A stretch of DNA of 32,057 nt from Lachnospiraceae bacterium (GTDB taxonomy: Bacteria > Bacillota > Clostridia > Lachnospirales > Lachnospiraceae), in contig JAFZQH010000038.1 of the NCBI GenBank assembly GCA_017550165.1, forward strand, positions 1 to 32,057, written 5' to 3'. Position numbers and translations under genes: made by a program. Shown here in pieces: positions 13,220 to 21,980 of this stretch. Under the pieces are notes generated by a model. It worked only from the letters and a program-made list of their open reading frames with translations, was not told the origin of the DNA and searched no databases. The first letter of the stretch is position 1. Each line of letters starts with the position of its first letter.

Positions 13220-16200
13220 TTATAAACCTACATCGGTTACTGATATCCGATCATTACCGTATCTGCTGCTCAGTATATCCTGTATCCCTGACTCCGCATC
13301 GACCCGCATTTCCGGGGAAAGATTCTTCATCTTCTTCCCCTCGGTGATGTAGATTGCCACGTCGTCCTTTCCGGGATACTCCTTAAGTATACCATATAAT
13401 TCTTCTTTGTTATCCTCAAAATCTTTAATTGTATCGTATTTTATCCACAATTTCCTCCGTGTGTCCTCAAAGGGGGTGATCTTTTCGCATATTACCTTGC
13501 CGTCCTTTTCTTCTTCAACGGTTGCCCGGCCCTTTACAAAGACTTTTTTCTCCTCTTCGATAAAGGGGGCGTACTGCTCAAGATCCTTGGGAAATACTAT
13601 GACCTCCACAGTCCCCGTCATATCCTCCAGGGTGATAAATGCCATTCGCTGGTTGTTCTTAGTGTATTTGTATAAGACGCTTGAAATGATCCCCCCGAGA
13701 ACCACCTTTTCCCCATCCTTGACCGTGGCAAGGCCTGTATCCTCGTTTACGGCAAAATCCAGGCTGCCGGTGGTGGCTATCTTTCTTATCTTATCCGCAT
13801 CATCTTCTAAGGGGTGGCCGCTGACGTATAATCCCGTTACTTCTTTTTCAAAGGAAAGCATGTCGGCCCGGTCGAATTCCCCTATATCCGGGAGCTTCAG
13901 CTCAAAATTCTTCTTATCCTCATCCCCCGCAAGGTCAAAAAGGGTCATCTGTCCCGTCATGGAGCTCTTCTTATCCTTGTTGACACTGTCAAGGATCCCT
14001 CCGTATACATACATCATCTGCTTTCTCGTACCCTCGAAAGTATCAAAAGCTCCTGCTTTGATCATGTTTTCTATCACACGCTTATTGATATCATAGTTGG
14101 TCATCCGGCGGATAAAATCTTCTATATTCCTGAAGAGCCCGTTATCCTCCCTCTCCCTGACGATGCTTGATATCATGCCGCGCCCCACGCTTTTTATGGC
14201 TGCAAGGGCGAAAACAACTGCATCATCTTTTACTGAAAATGTAACCTCTCCGCTGTTTATATCCGGCGGAAGGATCCGGATCCCCATCTGTTTCGCAGCC
14301 TGGATATATCCCGTTACTTTAGCGGTATTGTCAATAACGGAGGTCATCAGGGCAGCCATGTATTCCGTGGGATAATAGTATTTTAAATATGCCGTCTGGT
14401 AAGCCACAACCGCGTATGCCGCAGCATGCGACTTGTTAAATGCGTAATTGGCAAAGGTGATCATTTCGTCGTATATCTTATTGGCAACTGCCTCGGATAC
14501 CCCGTTATTTACACAGCCTTTTACACCTTCTTCTTCATTTCCGAAGACGAAATTACGCCTCTCCTCCTCCATGACCTTGTGCTTCTTTTTGGACATGGCG
14601 CGGCGCACCAGGTCGCTTCGCCCCATAGTGTATCCCGCCAGATCCCGGACTATCTGCATAACCTGCTCCTGGTAGACGATACAGCCGTAGGTCGGCGCAA
14701 GAATGGGTTCCAGCTGCGGACAGTCATACCTTACGGCATCGCTGTTGTTCTTTCCCCTGATATATGCAGGGATAAAATCCATAGGTCCGGGTCGGTAAAG
14801 GGCGATCCCCGCTATAACATCCTCCAGGCTCTTGGGGGAAAGCTCCTTCATAAAGCTTCTCATCCCCGCGCTTTCCAGCTGGAATATGCCCTCGGTCCTG
14901 CCGCTGCCGATATAGTCAAATACCGCCGGATCGTCATATGTCAGAGCTTCCGGGTCGATCTCGATGCCTTTTGAATTCTTAACATTTTTTACTGCATCAT
15001 GGATAACCGTCAGGGTTCGAAGCCCCAGGAAATCCATCTTTAAAAGTCCCAGCTCTTCCAGGGTGGTCATGGTGTACTGAGTGGTGATACTCTCGTCACT
15101 TCCCTTGGAAAGGGGTACATACTCCACTACCGGCAGCTTACTTATAACCACACCCGCCGCATGCATGGAGGTGTGCCTGGGCAGGCCCTCCAGCTTCATG
15201 CTCATATCTATAAGGCCTTTGACCGTCTCGTCTGTCTCGTAGAGCTTTCGAAGCTCCGGGTTCATCCCAAGGGCCTTGGCTATGGTAATGTTCAGCTCCT
15301 GGGGGATCAGCTTGGCCAGCTTGTCCACGTATGAATAGGGCAGGTCCAGGACACGTCCCACGTCCCTTATGACACCCCTTGCGGCCATGGTTCCGAAGGT
15401 CACTATCTGAACCACCCTGTCTTTACCGTATTTTCTCACCACATAGTCTATAACTTCCTGCCGTCTCTCATAGCAGAAATCAATATCTATATCCGGCATG
15501 GTCACACGTTCGGGATTAAGAAATCTCTCGAAAATGAGGTTAAAACGCAAAGGCTCAATGTCCGTTATGCCCAGGCAGTAGGACACTACACTTCCCGCAG
15601 CGGATCCTCTGCCGGGTCCTACGGGTATACCATTGGTCTTTGCATAATTGATAAAATCCCATACAATAAGGAAATAATCCACGAATCCCATGGTATGTAT
15701 GGTATCGAGCTCATATTTAAGCCGGTCTTTCAGTTCTTTCCCGGCATCGGGATAACGCTTCTCAAAGCCTTCATTGCATAGTTTATTCAGATACTCCCAG
15801 GCTGTATAACCCTCCGGCACATCGTATTCCGGCAGGCGCCTCTCTCCGAAGACAATCTCCACATGGCATCTTTCGGCTATCTTCGCCGTATTATCCAGGG
15901 CCTCAGGAATATACGGGAAGAGCGCCCTCATCTCCTCTTCGGATTTGACAAAGTACTGACCTCCCTCATATCTCATGCGGTCTTCATCGGATACCCTCTT
16001 GCCCGTCTGAATACAAAGCAGGACATCATGTGCTTCTGCATCTTCTTCATTGGTATAATGAACGTCGTTGGTGCAGACCGGAGGTATCCCCGTCTCCCGG
16101 CTGATATTGATCAGAACGGGATTAACCCTTTGCTGCTCAGGCATGCCATGATCCTGGAGTTCCAGAAAGAAATTGCCTTCCCCGAATATATCCCTGTATT

Positions 16201-16681
16201 CAAGGGCCGCCTCCTTTGCCTTGTCATTCCGGCCCTTAAGGATATAGGAAGAAACCTCCCCTGCCAGGCAGGCAGAGAGCGCAATGATACCCTCATGGTA
16301 TTGGCGTAAAACCTCTTTATCAACTCTGGGCTTATAATAGAAGCCCTCTGTGAAGCCTTTGGATACGATCTTGCAAAGGTTCGAATAGCCTGTATTGTTC
16401 TCAGCAAGGAGGACCAAATGGTAATACCTGTCGTCACCCTTAACGTTCTCCCTGTCGAAACGGGATTCCGGGGCCACATAGACTTCACATCCTATTATGG
16501 GATTAATGCCTGCTGCCTTCGCCGCCTTATAAAAATCAATGGCTCCGTACATTACGCCGTGATCGGTTATGGCTGCAGAGGTCATCCCCAGCTCTTTTAC
16601 CCGGTCAACATATTCATTTATCTTATTGGATCCGTCCAGAAGACTGTATTCCGTATGGACATGAAGATGAACAAAACTCAT
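13220..16681 (-). CDS. dnaE: DNA polymerase III alpha subunit, DnaE type
   Basis: Replicative C-family DNA polymerase; in Firmicutes it normally works beside PolC, extending lagging-strand primers. 1153 residues from the ATG at 16681 (GGGAG 8 nt upstream); a longer in-frame reading is upstream noise. The N-terminal PHP domain starts FVHLHVHTEYSLLDG (3-17) and includes TDHGVMYG. The polymerase core has GPGRGSAAGSVVSYCLGITD (355-374) and the catalytic aspartates in PDIDIDF (396-402). The C-terminal OB fold (LGGIISSVLYKYTKNNQRMA, then FITLEDMTGTVEVIVF) lies near 980-1040. There is no exonuclease insertion in PHP, which separates it from PolC. It is first in the dnaE-pfkA-methyltransferase run. 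Confidence 0.97.
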   Translation of the reverse strand: MSFVHLHVHTEYSLLDGSNKINEYVDRVKELGMTSAAITDHGVMYGAIDFYKAAKAAGINPIIGCEVYVAPESRFDRENVKGDDRYYHLVLLAENNTGYSNLCKIVSKGFTEGFYYKPRVDKEVLRQYHEGIIALSACLAGEVSSYILKGRNDKAKEAALEYRDIFGEGNFFLELQDHGMPEQQRVNPVLINISRETGIPPVCTNDVHYTNEEDAEAHDVLLCIQTGKRVSDEDRMRYEGGQYFVKSEEEMRALFPYIPEALDNTAKIAERCHVEIVFGERRLPEYDVPEGYTAWEYLNKLCNEGFEKRYPDAGKELKDRLKYELDTIHTMGFVDYFLIVWDFINYAKTNGIPVGPGRGSAAGSVVSYCLGITDIEPLRFNLIFERFLNPERVTMPDIDIDFCYERRQEVIDYVVRKYGKDRVVQIVTFGTMAARGVIRDVGRVLDLPYSYVDKLAKLIPQELNITIAKALGMNPELRKLYETDETVKGLIDMSMKLEGLPRHTSMHAAGVVISKLPVVEYVPLSKGSDESITTQYTMTTLEELGLLKMDFLGLRTLTVIHDAVKNVKNSKGIEIDPEALTYDDPAVFDYIGSGRTEGIFQLESAGMRSFMKELSPKSLEDVIAGIALYRPGPMDFIPAYIRGKNNSDAVRYDCPQLEPILAPTYGCIVYQEQVMQIVRDLAGYTMGRSDLVRRAMSKKKHKVMEEERRNFVFGNEEEGVKGCVNNGVSEAVANKIYDEMITFANYAFNKSHAAAYAVVAYQTAYLKYYYPTEYMAALMTSVIDNTAKVTGYIQAAKQMGIRILPPDINSGEVTFSVKDDAVVFALAAIKSVGRGMISSIVREREDNGLFRNIEDFIRRMTNYDINKRVIENMIKAGAFDTFEGTRKQMMYVYGGILDSVNKDKKSSMTGQMTLFDLAGDEDKKNFELKLPDIGEFDRADMLSFEKEVTGLYVSGHPLEDDADKIRKIATTGSLDFAVNEDTGLATVKDGEKVVLGGIISSVLYKYTKNNQRMAFITLEDMTGTVEVIVFPKDLEQYAPFIEEEKKVFVKGRATVEEEKDGKVICEKITPFEDTRRKLWIKYDTIKDFEDNKEELYGILKEYPGKDDVAIYITEGKKMKNLSPEMRVDAESGIQDILSSRYGNDRISVTDVGL

Positions 16682-16720
16682 ACCCTTTTCTCCCGTTACC
16701 CCTAAATTACCATTTATATT

Positions 16721-16749
16721 ATCATACCTTCTATCAGACTTAAAGCCAA
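16721..16749 (-). promoter_or_regulatory. Likely dnaE promoter
   Basis: TTGGCT, a 17-bp spacer, then TATGAT on the minus strand, about 40 bp upstream of the dnaE start. Four of six -35 and five of six -10 bases match consensus. It lies after the terminator at 16802-16822, so dnaE transcription starts afresh. Confidence 0.5.
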
Positions 16750-16801
16750 TCAAACGCGGAATAATTTCATTTCAAGACTTGATTTGCGGCATAACTTCCC
16801 G

Positions 16802-16822
16802 AAAAACAGGGCTTTGAGCCCT
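16802..16822 (-). terminator. Rho-independent terminator of the 16.8-17.1 kb transcript
   Basis: AGGGCT-CAA-AGCCCT followed by GTTTTTC on the minus strand. It shows that a minus-strand transcript upstream of dnaE ends here, separate from dnaE. Confidence 0.75.
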
Positions 16823-16901
16823 TGCTACATTTTGTATGAATATTTCGGAATCTTCTCCTACGGTATATACGTTGATTAATATACATCATCCTAGTAAAGT
16901 A

Positions 16902-17006
16902 TTACTTGGAGTTGTGAATCTTTTCAATTGACAGAGATAGCCCAGCCGGTTTACCGGTTTCTCTGTCGACATACCATCGCAGTCTGATTGGCAGATCATA
17001 TGCCAT
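16902..17006 (-). CDS. Possible 34-residue small protein
   Basis: Reads MAYDLPIRLRWYVDRETGKP, then AGLSLSIEKIHNSK. The composition is that of a plausible folded peptide (alternating hydrophobic and charged residues, one Trp), but no Shine-Dalgarno sequence precedes its ATG. It begins 10 nt after the stop of the 16-residue ORF, in another frame, so reinitiation is conceivable. It also overlaps the 16930-16967 hairpin. It could equally be a remnant of a longer frameshifted gene or chance. Not recognised. Confidence 0.3.
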   Translation of the reverse strand: MAYDLPIRLRWYVDRETGKPAGLSLSIEKIHNSK

Positions 17007-17016
17007 TTATCGAAAC

Positions 17017-17067
17017 TTAAGATTTTATTTGCTCGCCCAAGCTTTTAAAAATCGAGTGATTTTTCAT
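17017..17067 (-). CDS. Possible 16-residue leader peptide or small peptide
   Basis: Reads MKNHSIFKSLGEQIKS. Its ATG is preceded by GGAGG at 9-nt spacing, one of the better ribosome sites in the window, which is why a chance ORF this short deserves mention. It lies in the loop region of the nested stems at 16978-17127, so folding could control access to the ribosome site. It matches no known leader peptide or pheromone that I recognise. Confidence 0.35.
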   Translation of the reverse strand: MKNHSIFKSLGEQIKS

Positions 17068-17179
17068 AATTGCTCACCTCCGAAGTTTTGCTTGGTTTCG
17101 ATATCACACTTGTCAATCAGACTTGCGAGGACCTCTTTATTATGACTCCTTATAGCATAAGGTAAGGTATTTTTTATTA

Positions 17180-17217
17180 TATAAACGGCAAAAACTTAAC
17201 TGTTTTTGCCGTTTATA
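17180..17217 (-). terminator. Probable terminator after ileS
   Basis: A perfect 16-bp stem (TATAAACGGCAAAAAC with GTTTTTGCCGTTTATA) around a 6-nt loop, 12 bp after the ileS stop. The U-rich part is within the 3' arm rather than after it, so termination may be incomplete and feed the region downstream. Confidence 0.65.
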
Positions 17218-17228
17218 CTTTTCCTTTT

Positions 17229-20200
17229 CTAATTCTTCTTAACTCCCAGGGTTACTGCTTCTCCATTAATGTTCCATTCCTTAACGTATCCCTCTGTACT
17301 GCCGGATACAAGGGTTGTCGCCATAACCTCCGAGAGGATCTGCGCTTCATTGTCCTTGCAGATCTTGGTGATCCTGTCATTGCCCTGCTCGTAGATAGTT
17401 ATCTTATCCATTACTTCAAAGCCGGCTTCCTTACGCATTGTCTGGATCTTGCTGATAAGCTCCCTTACAAAACCTTCTTCAATAAGCTCCGGCGTAAGAG
17501 TCGTGTCCAGAACTACCGTTACCACACTGTCTCCCTCGGTGGCATATCCTTCTGCCCGGATCATTTCAATAAGCAGGTCATCCTTTTCCAGATCCACGGC
17601 TTCGCCGTTTACTTCAAAATGAAGGACTCCCTTAGCGTTAAGTTCATCCATGGCACTGTTGCCGTCGACGCTCTCAAGGTAGGCCTTGATGCCGCCAAGG
17701 AGCTTGCCGTACTTGGGTCCTACGGTCTTAAGCTGAGGCTTGAAATTGTAAGAGGTGTATTCCCTTACATCATCCTTGAATTCAATCTCTTTTATATTGA
17801 GCTCATCCTCAATGATCTCCCGGTAGAAGGCCGGAAGCTCGAAGGGCGCCTTGATAAACATCCTTCCGATAGGCTGACGGTTCTTAATGTTGGCACTGTT
17901 CCTGCATGCACGTCCCATGACAACCACCTTGAGAACCGCATCCATGTTCTTCTCCAGTTCTTTGTCTATATGAGCTGCATCTGACACCGGATAATCACAG
18001 AGATGGATACTCTCCGGAGCAGTCTTGTCAATGGATCTGACCAGATTCTGATATATATCCTCGGTCATAAAGGGGATAAGGGGCGCTGCCAGCTTGCACA
18101 CATTTACGATAGCCGTATATAAGGTCATGTAGGCATTGATCTTATCCTGCTCCATGCCCTTGGCCCAGAACCGCTCTCTGCTCCGGCGGACATACCAGTT
18201 ACTCATATCATCCACGAATTCCTGCAGTGCTCTGGCTGCTTCGGGGATCTTATAGTTACCCAGGTCGTCATCTACTTCCGAAATGAGGGTGTTCATCTTG
18301 GAAAGGAGCCATTTATCCATAACGGACAGCTTGTCATAATCCAGGCTATACTTTGTTGCATCAAACTCATCTATATTGGCATAGAGTACGAAAAAGGCAT
18401 AGGTATTCCATAATGTTCCCATGAACTTTCTCTGGCCTTCCATAACAGCCTTGCCATGGAAACGGTTGGGAAGCCAGGGAGCCGAATTAATGTAGAAGTA
18501 CCAGCGGATAGCATCTGCTCCGTACTGCTCCAGCGCTTCAAAGGGATCTACGGCATTTCCCTTTGACTTACTCATCTTCTGGCCGTTCTCGTCCTGAACA
18601 TGTCCCAGAACGATAACGTTCTCATAGGGTGCCTTGTTAAAGAGCAGAGTAGATTCAGCCATAAGAGAGTAGAACCATCCTCTGGTCTGGTCAACAGCCT
18701 CGGAAATGAACTGGGCCGGGAACTGCTGCTCAAAAAGGTCCTTGTTCTCAAAGGGATAATGATGCTGTGCAAAGGGCATTGCCCCTGAATCAAACCAGCA
18801 GTCGATAACCTCCGGAACACGGTGCATTTCTTTGCCGCATTTCGGGCATTTGATGGTCACTTCATCGATATAGGGACGATGAAGCTCTATTTTCTCTGCC
18901 TCGGGATCACCGGATCTCTCCGCCAGCTCTTTTCTGCTGCCTATGGACTCCTGGTATCCGCATTCGCATTCCCACACGTTAAGGGGGGTACCCCAATATC
19001 TGTTACGGGAAATGCCCCAGTCCTGGATATTCTCAAGCCAGTCACCGAAACGGCCTTTGCCGATGGATTCCGGTATCCAGTTAACAGTGTTGTTGTTGCG
19101 GATAAGATCGTCTCTTACCGCTGTCATCTTGATAAACCATGTATTGCGGGCATAATAGATAAGCGGTGTGTCACATCTCCAGCAATGGGGATAATCATGC
19201 TCGAAGTTGGGCGCATCAAAAAGCTTGCCTGCTGCATCCAGGTCTTTTAAGATCTGTGGGTCTGCCTTCTTAACAAAGGTTCCGGCGTAAGGCGTCTGCT
19301 CTGTCATCTCTCCCTTGGGATTAACGAACTGTACGAAGGGCAGGTCATAGTCTCTTCCGATACGGGAGTCATCTTCACCGAATGCCGGTGCAATGTGGAC
19401 GATACCGGTACCGTCTGACATGGTAACGTATCCGTCACATGTTACGAAATGAGCCTTGGCACCCATCTTCTCCACCTCTTTGCCCGTGAAGTCAAAGAGA
19501 GGTTCGTATTCCTTGCGTTCTAATTCCTTTCCCTTATACGTCTCCAGCACCTCGTATGCCTTGATGCCCTCTTCCTTGTTCCCCAGCTTGCCCAGGACCG
19601 AATCGAGAAGGGCCTCTGCCATATAGTATGTAAAACCGTCTGCTGCCTTAACCTTACAGTAGGTCTCCTCCGGGTTAACGCAGAGCGCCACATTACTGGG
19701 CAGGGTCCAGGGTGTGGTGGTCCATGCCAGGAAGTACGCAGCTTCATCTTTTACCTTAAATCTGACGATGGCTGAACGCTCTTTAACCGTCTTGTACCCC
19801 TGCGCCACCTCATGGCTTGAAAGCGGGGTCCCGCATCTGGGGCAATAGGGAACTATCTTAAATCCTTTATATAGAAGCTTCTTGTTCCAGATTTCTTTTA
19901 AGGCCCACCATTCCGACTCGATAAAATCATCATGGTAGGTAACATAAGGGTCATCCATGTCTGCCCAGAAGCCTACGGTTCCCGAGAAGTCTTCCCACAT
20001 ACCCTTATACTTCCATACGCTTTCCTTACATTTTGTAATGAAGGGATCCAGCCCGTATTCTTCTATCTGCTCCTTGCCATCGAGACCCAAGAGCTTCTCT
20101 ACCTCCAGCTCCACCGGAAGCCCGTGAGTATCCCATCCTGCCTTACGGGGAACCATCTTGCCCTTCATTGTCTGGTATCTGGGGATCATATCTTTAATGA

Positions 20201-20387
20201 CTCTGGTAAGCACATGACCTATATGGGGCTTACCGTTAGCTGTAGGCGGGCCGTCGTAGAAAGTATAGGTCTCCCCTTCCTTGCGATTCTCCATACTCTT
20301 CCGGAAAATGTCGTTGTCTTTCCAGAATTTCTCCACCTGCTTCTCTCTGTCAACAAAATTAAGATCCGTTGATACTTTCTCGTACAT
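17229..20387 (-). CDS. ileS: Isoleucyl-tRNA synthetase, eukaryote-like (type 2)
   Basis: Charges tRNA-Ile in the cytoplasm. 1052 residues. The start at 20387 has GGAG at 6-nt spacing; the in-frame GTG at 20399 overlaps that site and is rejected. The class I signature HIGH is at 55-58 (FYDGPPTANGKPHIGHVLTR) and KMSKS at 604-608. The CP1 editing domain (about 200-400) contains WTTTPWTLPSN. Cysteine pairs CPRC (182-185) and CPKC (514-517) are internal. The length and the sequence around the active site (AGWDTHGLPVELEVEK) place it with the type 2 enzymes of eukaryotes and some bacteria rather than the usual shorter bacterial type, which has a C-terminal zinc finger. Type 2 enzymes are generally mupirocin-insensitive. 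No T-box leader is seen upstream; the PucR-like gene ends 24 bp away. Confidence 0.96.
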   Translation of the reverse strand: MYEKVSTDLNFVDREKQVEKFWKDNDIFRKSMENRKEGETYTFYDGPPTANGKPHIGHVLTRVIKDMIPRYQTMKGKMVPRKAGWDTHGLPVELEVEKLLGLDGKEQIEEYGLDPFITKCKESVWKYKGMWEDFSGTVGFWADMDDPYVTYHDDFIESEWWALKEIWNKKLLYKGFKIVPYCPRCGTPLSSHEVAQGYKTVKERSAIVRFKVKDEAAYFLAWTTTPWTLPSNVALCVNPEETYCKVKAADGFTYYMAEALLDSVLGKLGNKEEGIKAYEVLETYKGKELERKEYEPLFDFTGKEVEKMGAKAHFVTCDGYVTMSDGTGIVHIAPAFGEDDSRIGRDYDLPFVQFVNPKGEMTEQTPYAGTFVKKADPQILKDLDAAGKLFDAPNFEHDYPHCWRCDTPLIYYARNTWFIKMTAVRDDLIRNNNTVNWIPESIGKGRFGDWLENIQDWGISRNRYWGTPLNVWECECGYQESIGSRKELAERSGDPEAEKIELHRPYIDEVTIKCPKCGKEMHRVPEVIDCWFDSGAMPFAQHHYPFENKDLFEQQFPAQFISEAVDQTRGWFYSLMAESTLLFNKAPYENVIVLGHVQDENGQKMSKSKGNAVDPFEALEQYGADAIRWYFYINSAPWLPNRFHGKAVMEGQRKFMGTLWNTYAFFVLYANIDEFDATKYSLDYDKLSVMDKWLLSKMNTLISEVDDDLGNYKIPEAARALQEFVDDMSNWYVRRSRERFWAKGMEQDKINAYMTLYTAIVNVCKLAAPLIPFMTEDIYQNLVRSIDKTAPESIHLCDYPVSDAAHIDKELEKNMDAVLKVVVMGRACRNSANIKNRQPIGRMFIKAPFELPAFYREIIEDELNIKEIEFKDDVREYTSYNFKPQLKTVGPKYGKLLGGIKAYLESVDGNSAMDELNAKGVLHFEVNGEAVDLEKDDLLIEMIRAEGYATEGDSVVTVVLDTTLTPELIEEGFVRELISKIQTMRKEAGFEVMDKITIYEQGNDRITKICKDNEAQILSEVMATTLVSGSTEGYVKEWNINGEAVTLGVKKN

Positions 20388-20411
20388 GATAATCTCCACA
20401 CTTTCTAATTA

Positions 20412-21980
20412 CTATGATTGTTCCAATATCCGATAGGATATATTGATATATAATCTGGTCCTGGGATTGTCCAGGTCTATATGTATCAGCTCTTTTATCC
20501 TGTCCAAGCGATAAAACAGTGTGCTTCTGTGAATAAAGAGCTCCTTGGCTGTATGGACCGCATTTCTCTCGTTCTGCAGATATACCTTCAGGGTCTTATA
20601 TAGCTCAGTCTCGTTCTTGTTATCATAAGCCTGAAGGATCTGTAAGCCCCCAAGACATACATGCTGTGGCGGGATGTCCCCGCATGCATTCTCCAGCATA
20701 TAATCCAGCGCAAAATCTTCAAACTGGTGACACCACCTGGTGCTATCGCTTTTCTTCCCGTAATCATGGGCTATACAGGCCTGCCGGTAATAGTAAGGCG
20801 TCAGGGCAAAATTACTGTATTCATCGCTGACTCCCACTACGAAAAGGCCCTCTCTTATAATATATGCCATCTTCGTCATGCAGTCTGCCATGGTAAGTCC
20901 TGCCATGGTAAGATTGACTACGATAAGGATATTTTCTTCAAATACAAATGCATAGCTGCCGTCTATGCTGTTCTCTATGGTATTGCAGGTACTGATGGCC
21001 GCCATCAGATCAACGGTCCGGTTCTCCAGTCCTATCTTCATGCAGACGTAAGAGTCATAGAGATTCCACTTATTATAGCTTATGCGTTCCTCTATCTGCT
21101 CTACCGCATATATTCTCTGGTTAATGATATCTTTCAGGATGGTCTCGAAGGGTCTTTCATATCCTCCGGACACGATATTGTGACGCCTGAAAGCAATCTT
21201 CAATATCTGGGTAAAATACTCTGCAGCCACAAACTGTCCCGGTTTCATGGGGTGCTGGACCTCATTTATGCATAGCCTTCCGCTCCAGGATCCGTTATCA
21301 TTCCACATGTTAACATAAAGGATCCGGTATCCCCTCTGGTTGGCGGAGAATATACTGGCCTTGGTAGTAGACAGGGTCTGAATGTATTCTTCATCTATCT
21401 TAAAATCATTAAGAAGCTCTGTGGATACCATCTGCATTCCCGTTCTGGCGTCCACCTCCCATTTGGTCATGCCTTCTGCCACTACGGGACACGCAAGGAT
21501 GTAAAACTGATTATCATGAACAAACAGGGGATTCTTGAAATACTCATAACTGATATTACACAATTCAGCTATTCCCCTGTCCAGATTAAGTGCATTCTGA
21601 AGCTTCATGTCCCAGGCCTTGTTGGTATCCAGTACTTCCAGGGTCTCCATCAGCACGTCCACCGGGTCCAATGCTTCCGGCAGTACAATGCAGCAGTTGT
21701 CTCCCTTGTAGCTCTTTTTAAAGTCTCCCCCGATGACCACAAGGCATATTCCCTCGGGAATGGGCTTGTCCTTGATATTCTCGAATTCTGCTATATATAC
21801 ATTCTGCTCTTTAAGCGCAGTCGTATCGGAATACAGCCGGGCTCCCGTCAGATGCGGACTGTCATTGTTGCTGTTCATAAGCGTGACGCCCGAATGCTTC
21901 TCCTCATACGCATCCACGAGGATCTGCATATTTATCTTAAAGCCGAGACTTCCGGAGTTATCGTTCTTCTCTGTCCTCAT
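20412..21980 (-). CDS. PucR-family transcriptional regulator
   Basis: 522 residues. The C-terminal 70 residues form the PucR helix-turn-helix (ETELYKTLKVYLQNERN, then AVHTAKELFIHRSTLFYRLD and RIKEL), the diagnostic part of the family. The long N-terminal half (about 20-270) is a probable ligand-sensing domain with no recognised motif, and the middle (about 300-410) fits a GGDEF-like/PucR central fold. Such regulators usually respond to small metabolites and control nearby catabolic or transport genes. It starts 23 bp inside the end of the permease gene without a clear ribosome site; an ATG at 21929 is the alternative start. Its position between the ABC exporter and ileS suggests the exporter as a possible target, which is inference. 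Confidence 0.85.
   Translation of the reverse strand: MRTEKNDNSGSLGFKINMQILVDAYEEKHSGVTLMNSNNDSPHLTGARLYSDTTALKEQNVYIAEFENIKDKPIPEGICLVVIGGDFKKSYKGDNCCIVLPEALDPVDVLMETLEVLDTNKAWDMKLQNALNLDRGIAELCNISYEYFKNPLFVHDNQFYILACPVVAEGMTKWEVDARTGMQMVSTELLNDFKIDEEYIQTLSTTKASIFSANQRGYRILYVNMWNDNGSWSGRLCINEVQHPMKPGQFVAAEYFTQILKIAFRRHNIVSGGYERPFETILKDIINQRIYAVEQIEERISYNKWNLYDSYVCMKIGLENRTVDLMAAISTCNTIENSIDGSYAFVFEENILIVVNLTMAGLTMADCMTKMAYIIREGLFVVGVSDEYSNFALTPYYYRQACIAHDYGKKSDSTRWCHQFEDFALDYMLENACGDIPPQHVCLGGLQILQAYDNKNETELYKTLKVYLQNERNAVHTAKELFIHRSTLFYRLDRIKELIHIDLDNPRTRLYINISYRILEQS

Larger units (their letters stand above)
16802..17127 (-). ncRNA. Candidate structured RNA between ileS and dnaE
   Basis: This stretch between ileS and dnaE has nested complementarity on the minus strand. 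The outer stem is CGCAAGTCTGATTGACA (17127-17111) with TGCCAATCAGACTGCG (16993-16978), one bulge and one G-U pair. Within it are TATCGAAAC/GTTTCGATA (17103-17095 with 17016-17008), CCAAGC/GCTTGG (17095-17090 with 17042-17037; one base is shared with the previous stem), and a hairpin AAAAATC-ACTC-GATTTTT at 17064-17047. A second hairpin (16967-16930) has arms GACAGAGA/TCTCTGTC around CCGG-TAAA-CCGG. The whole ends in a terminator. The rod shape recalls 6S RNA or a mobile palindrome, but I recognise no known family. Two tiny ORFs lie within. No strong promoter was found, so readthrough from ileS is possible. Confidence 0.5.

Noticed and set aside
16978-17127. Retron msr-msd or TnpB-type guide RNA
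   Set aside because: No reverse transcriptase, TnpB or related gene is nearby in the window.
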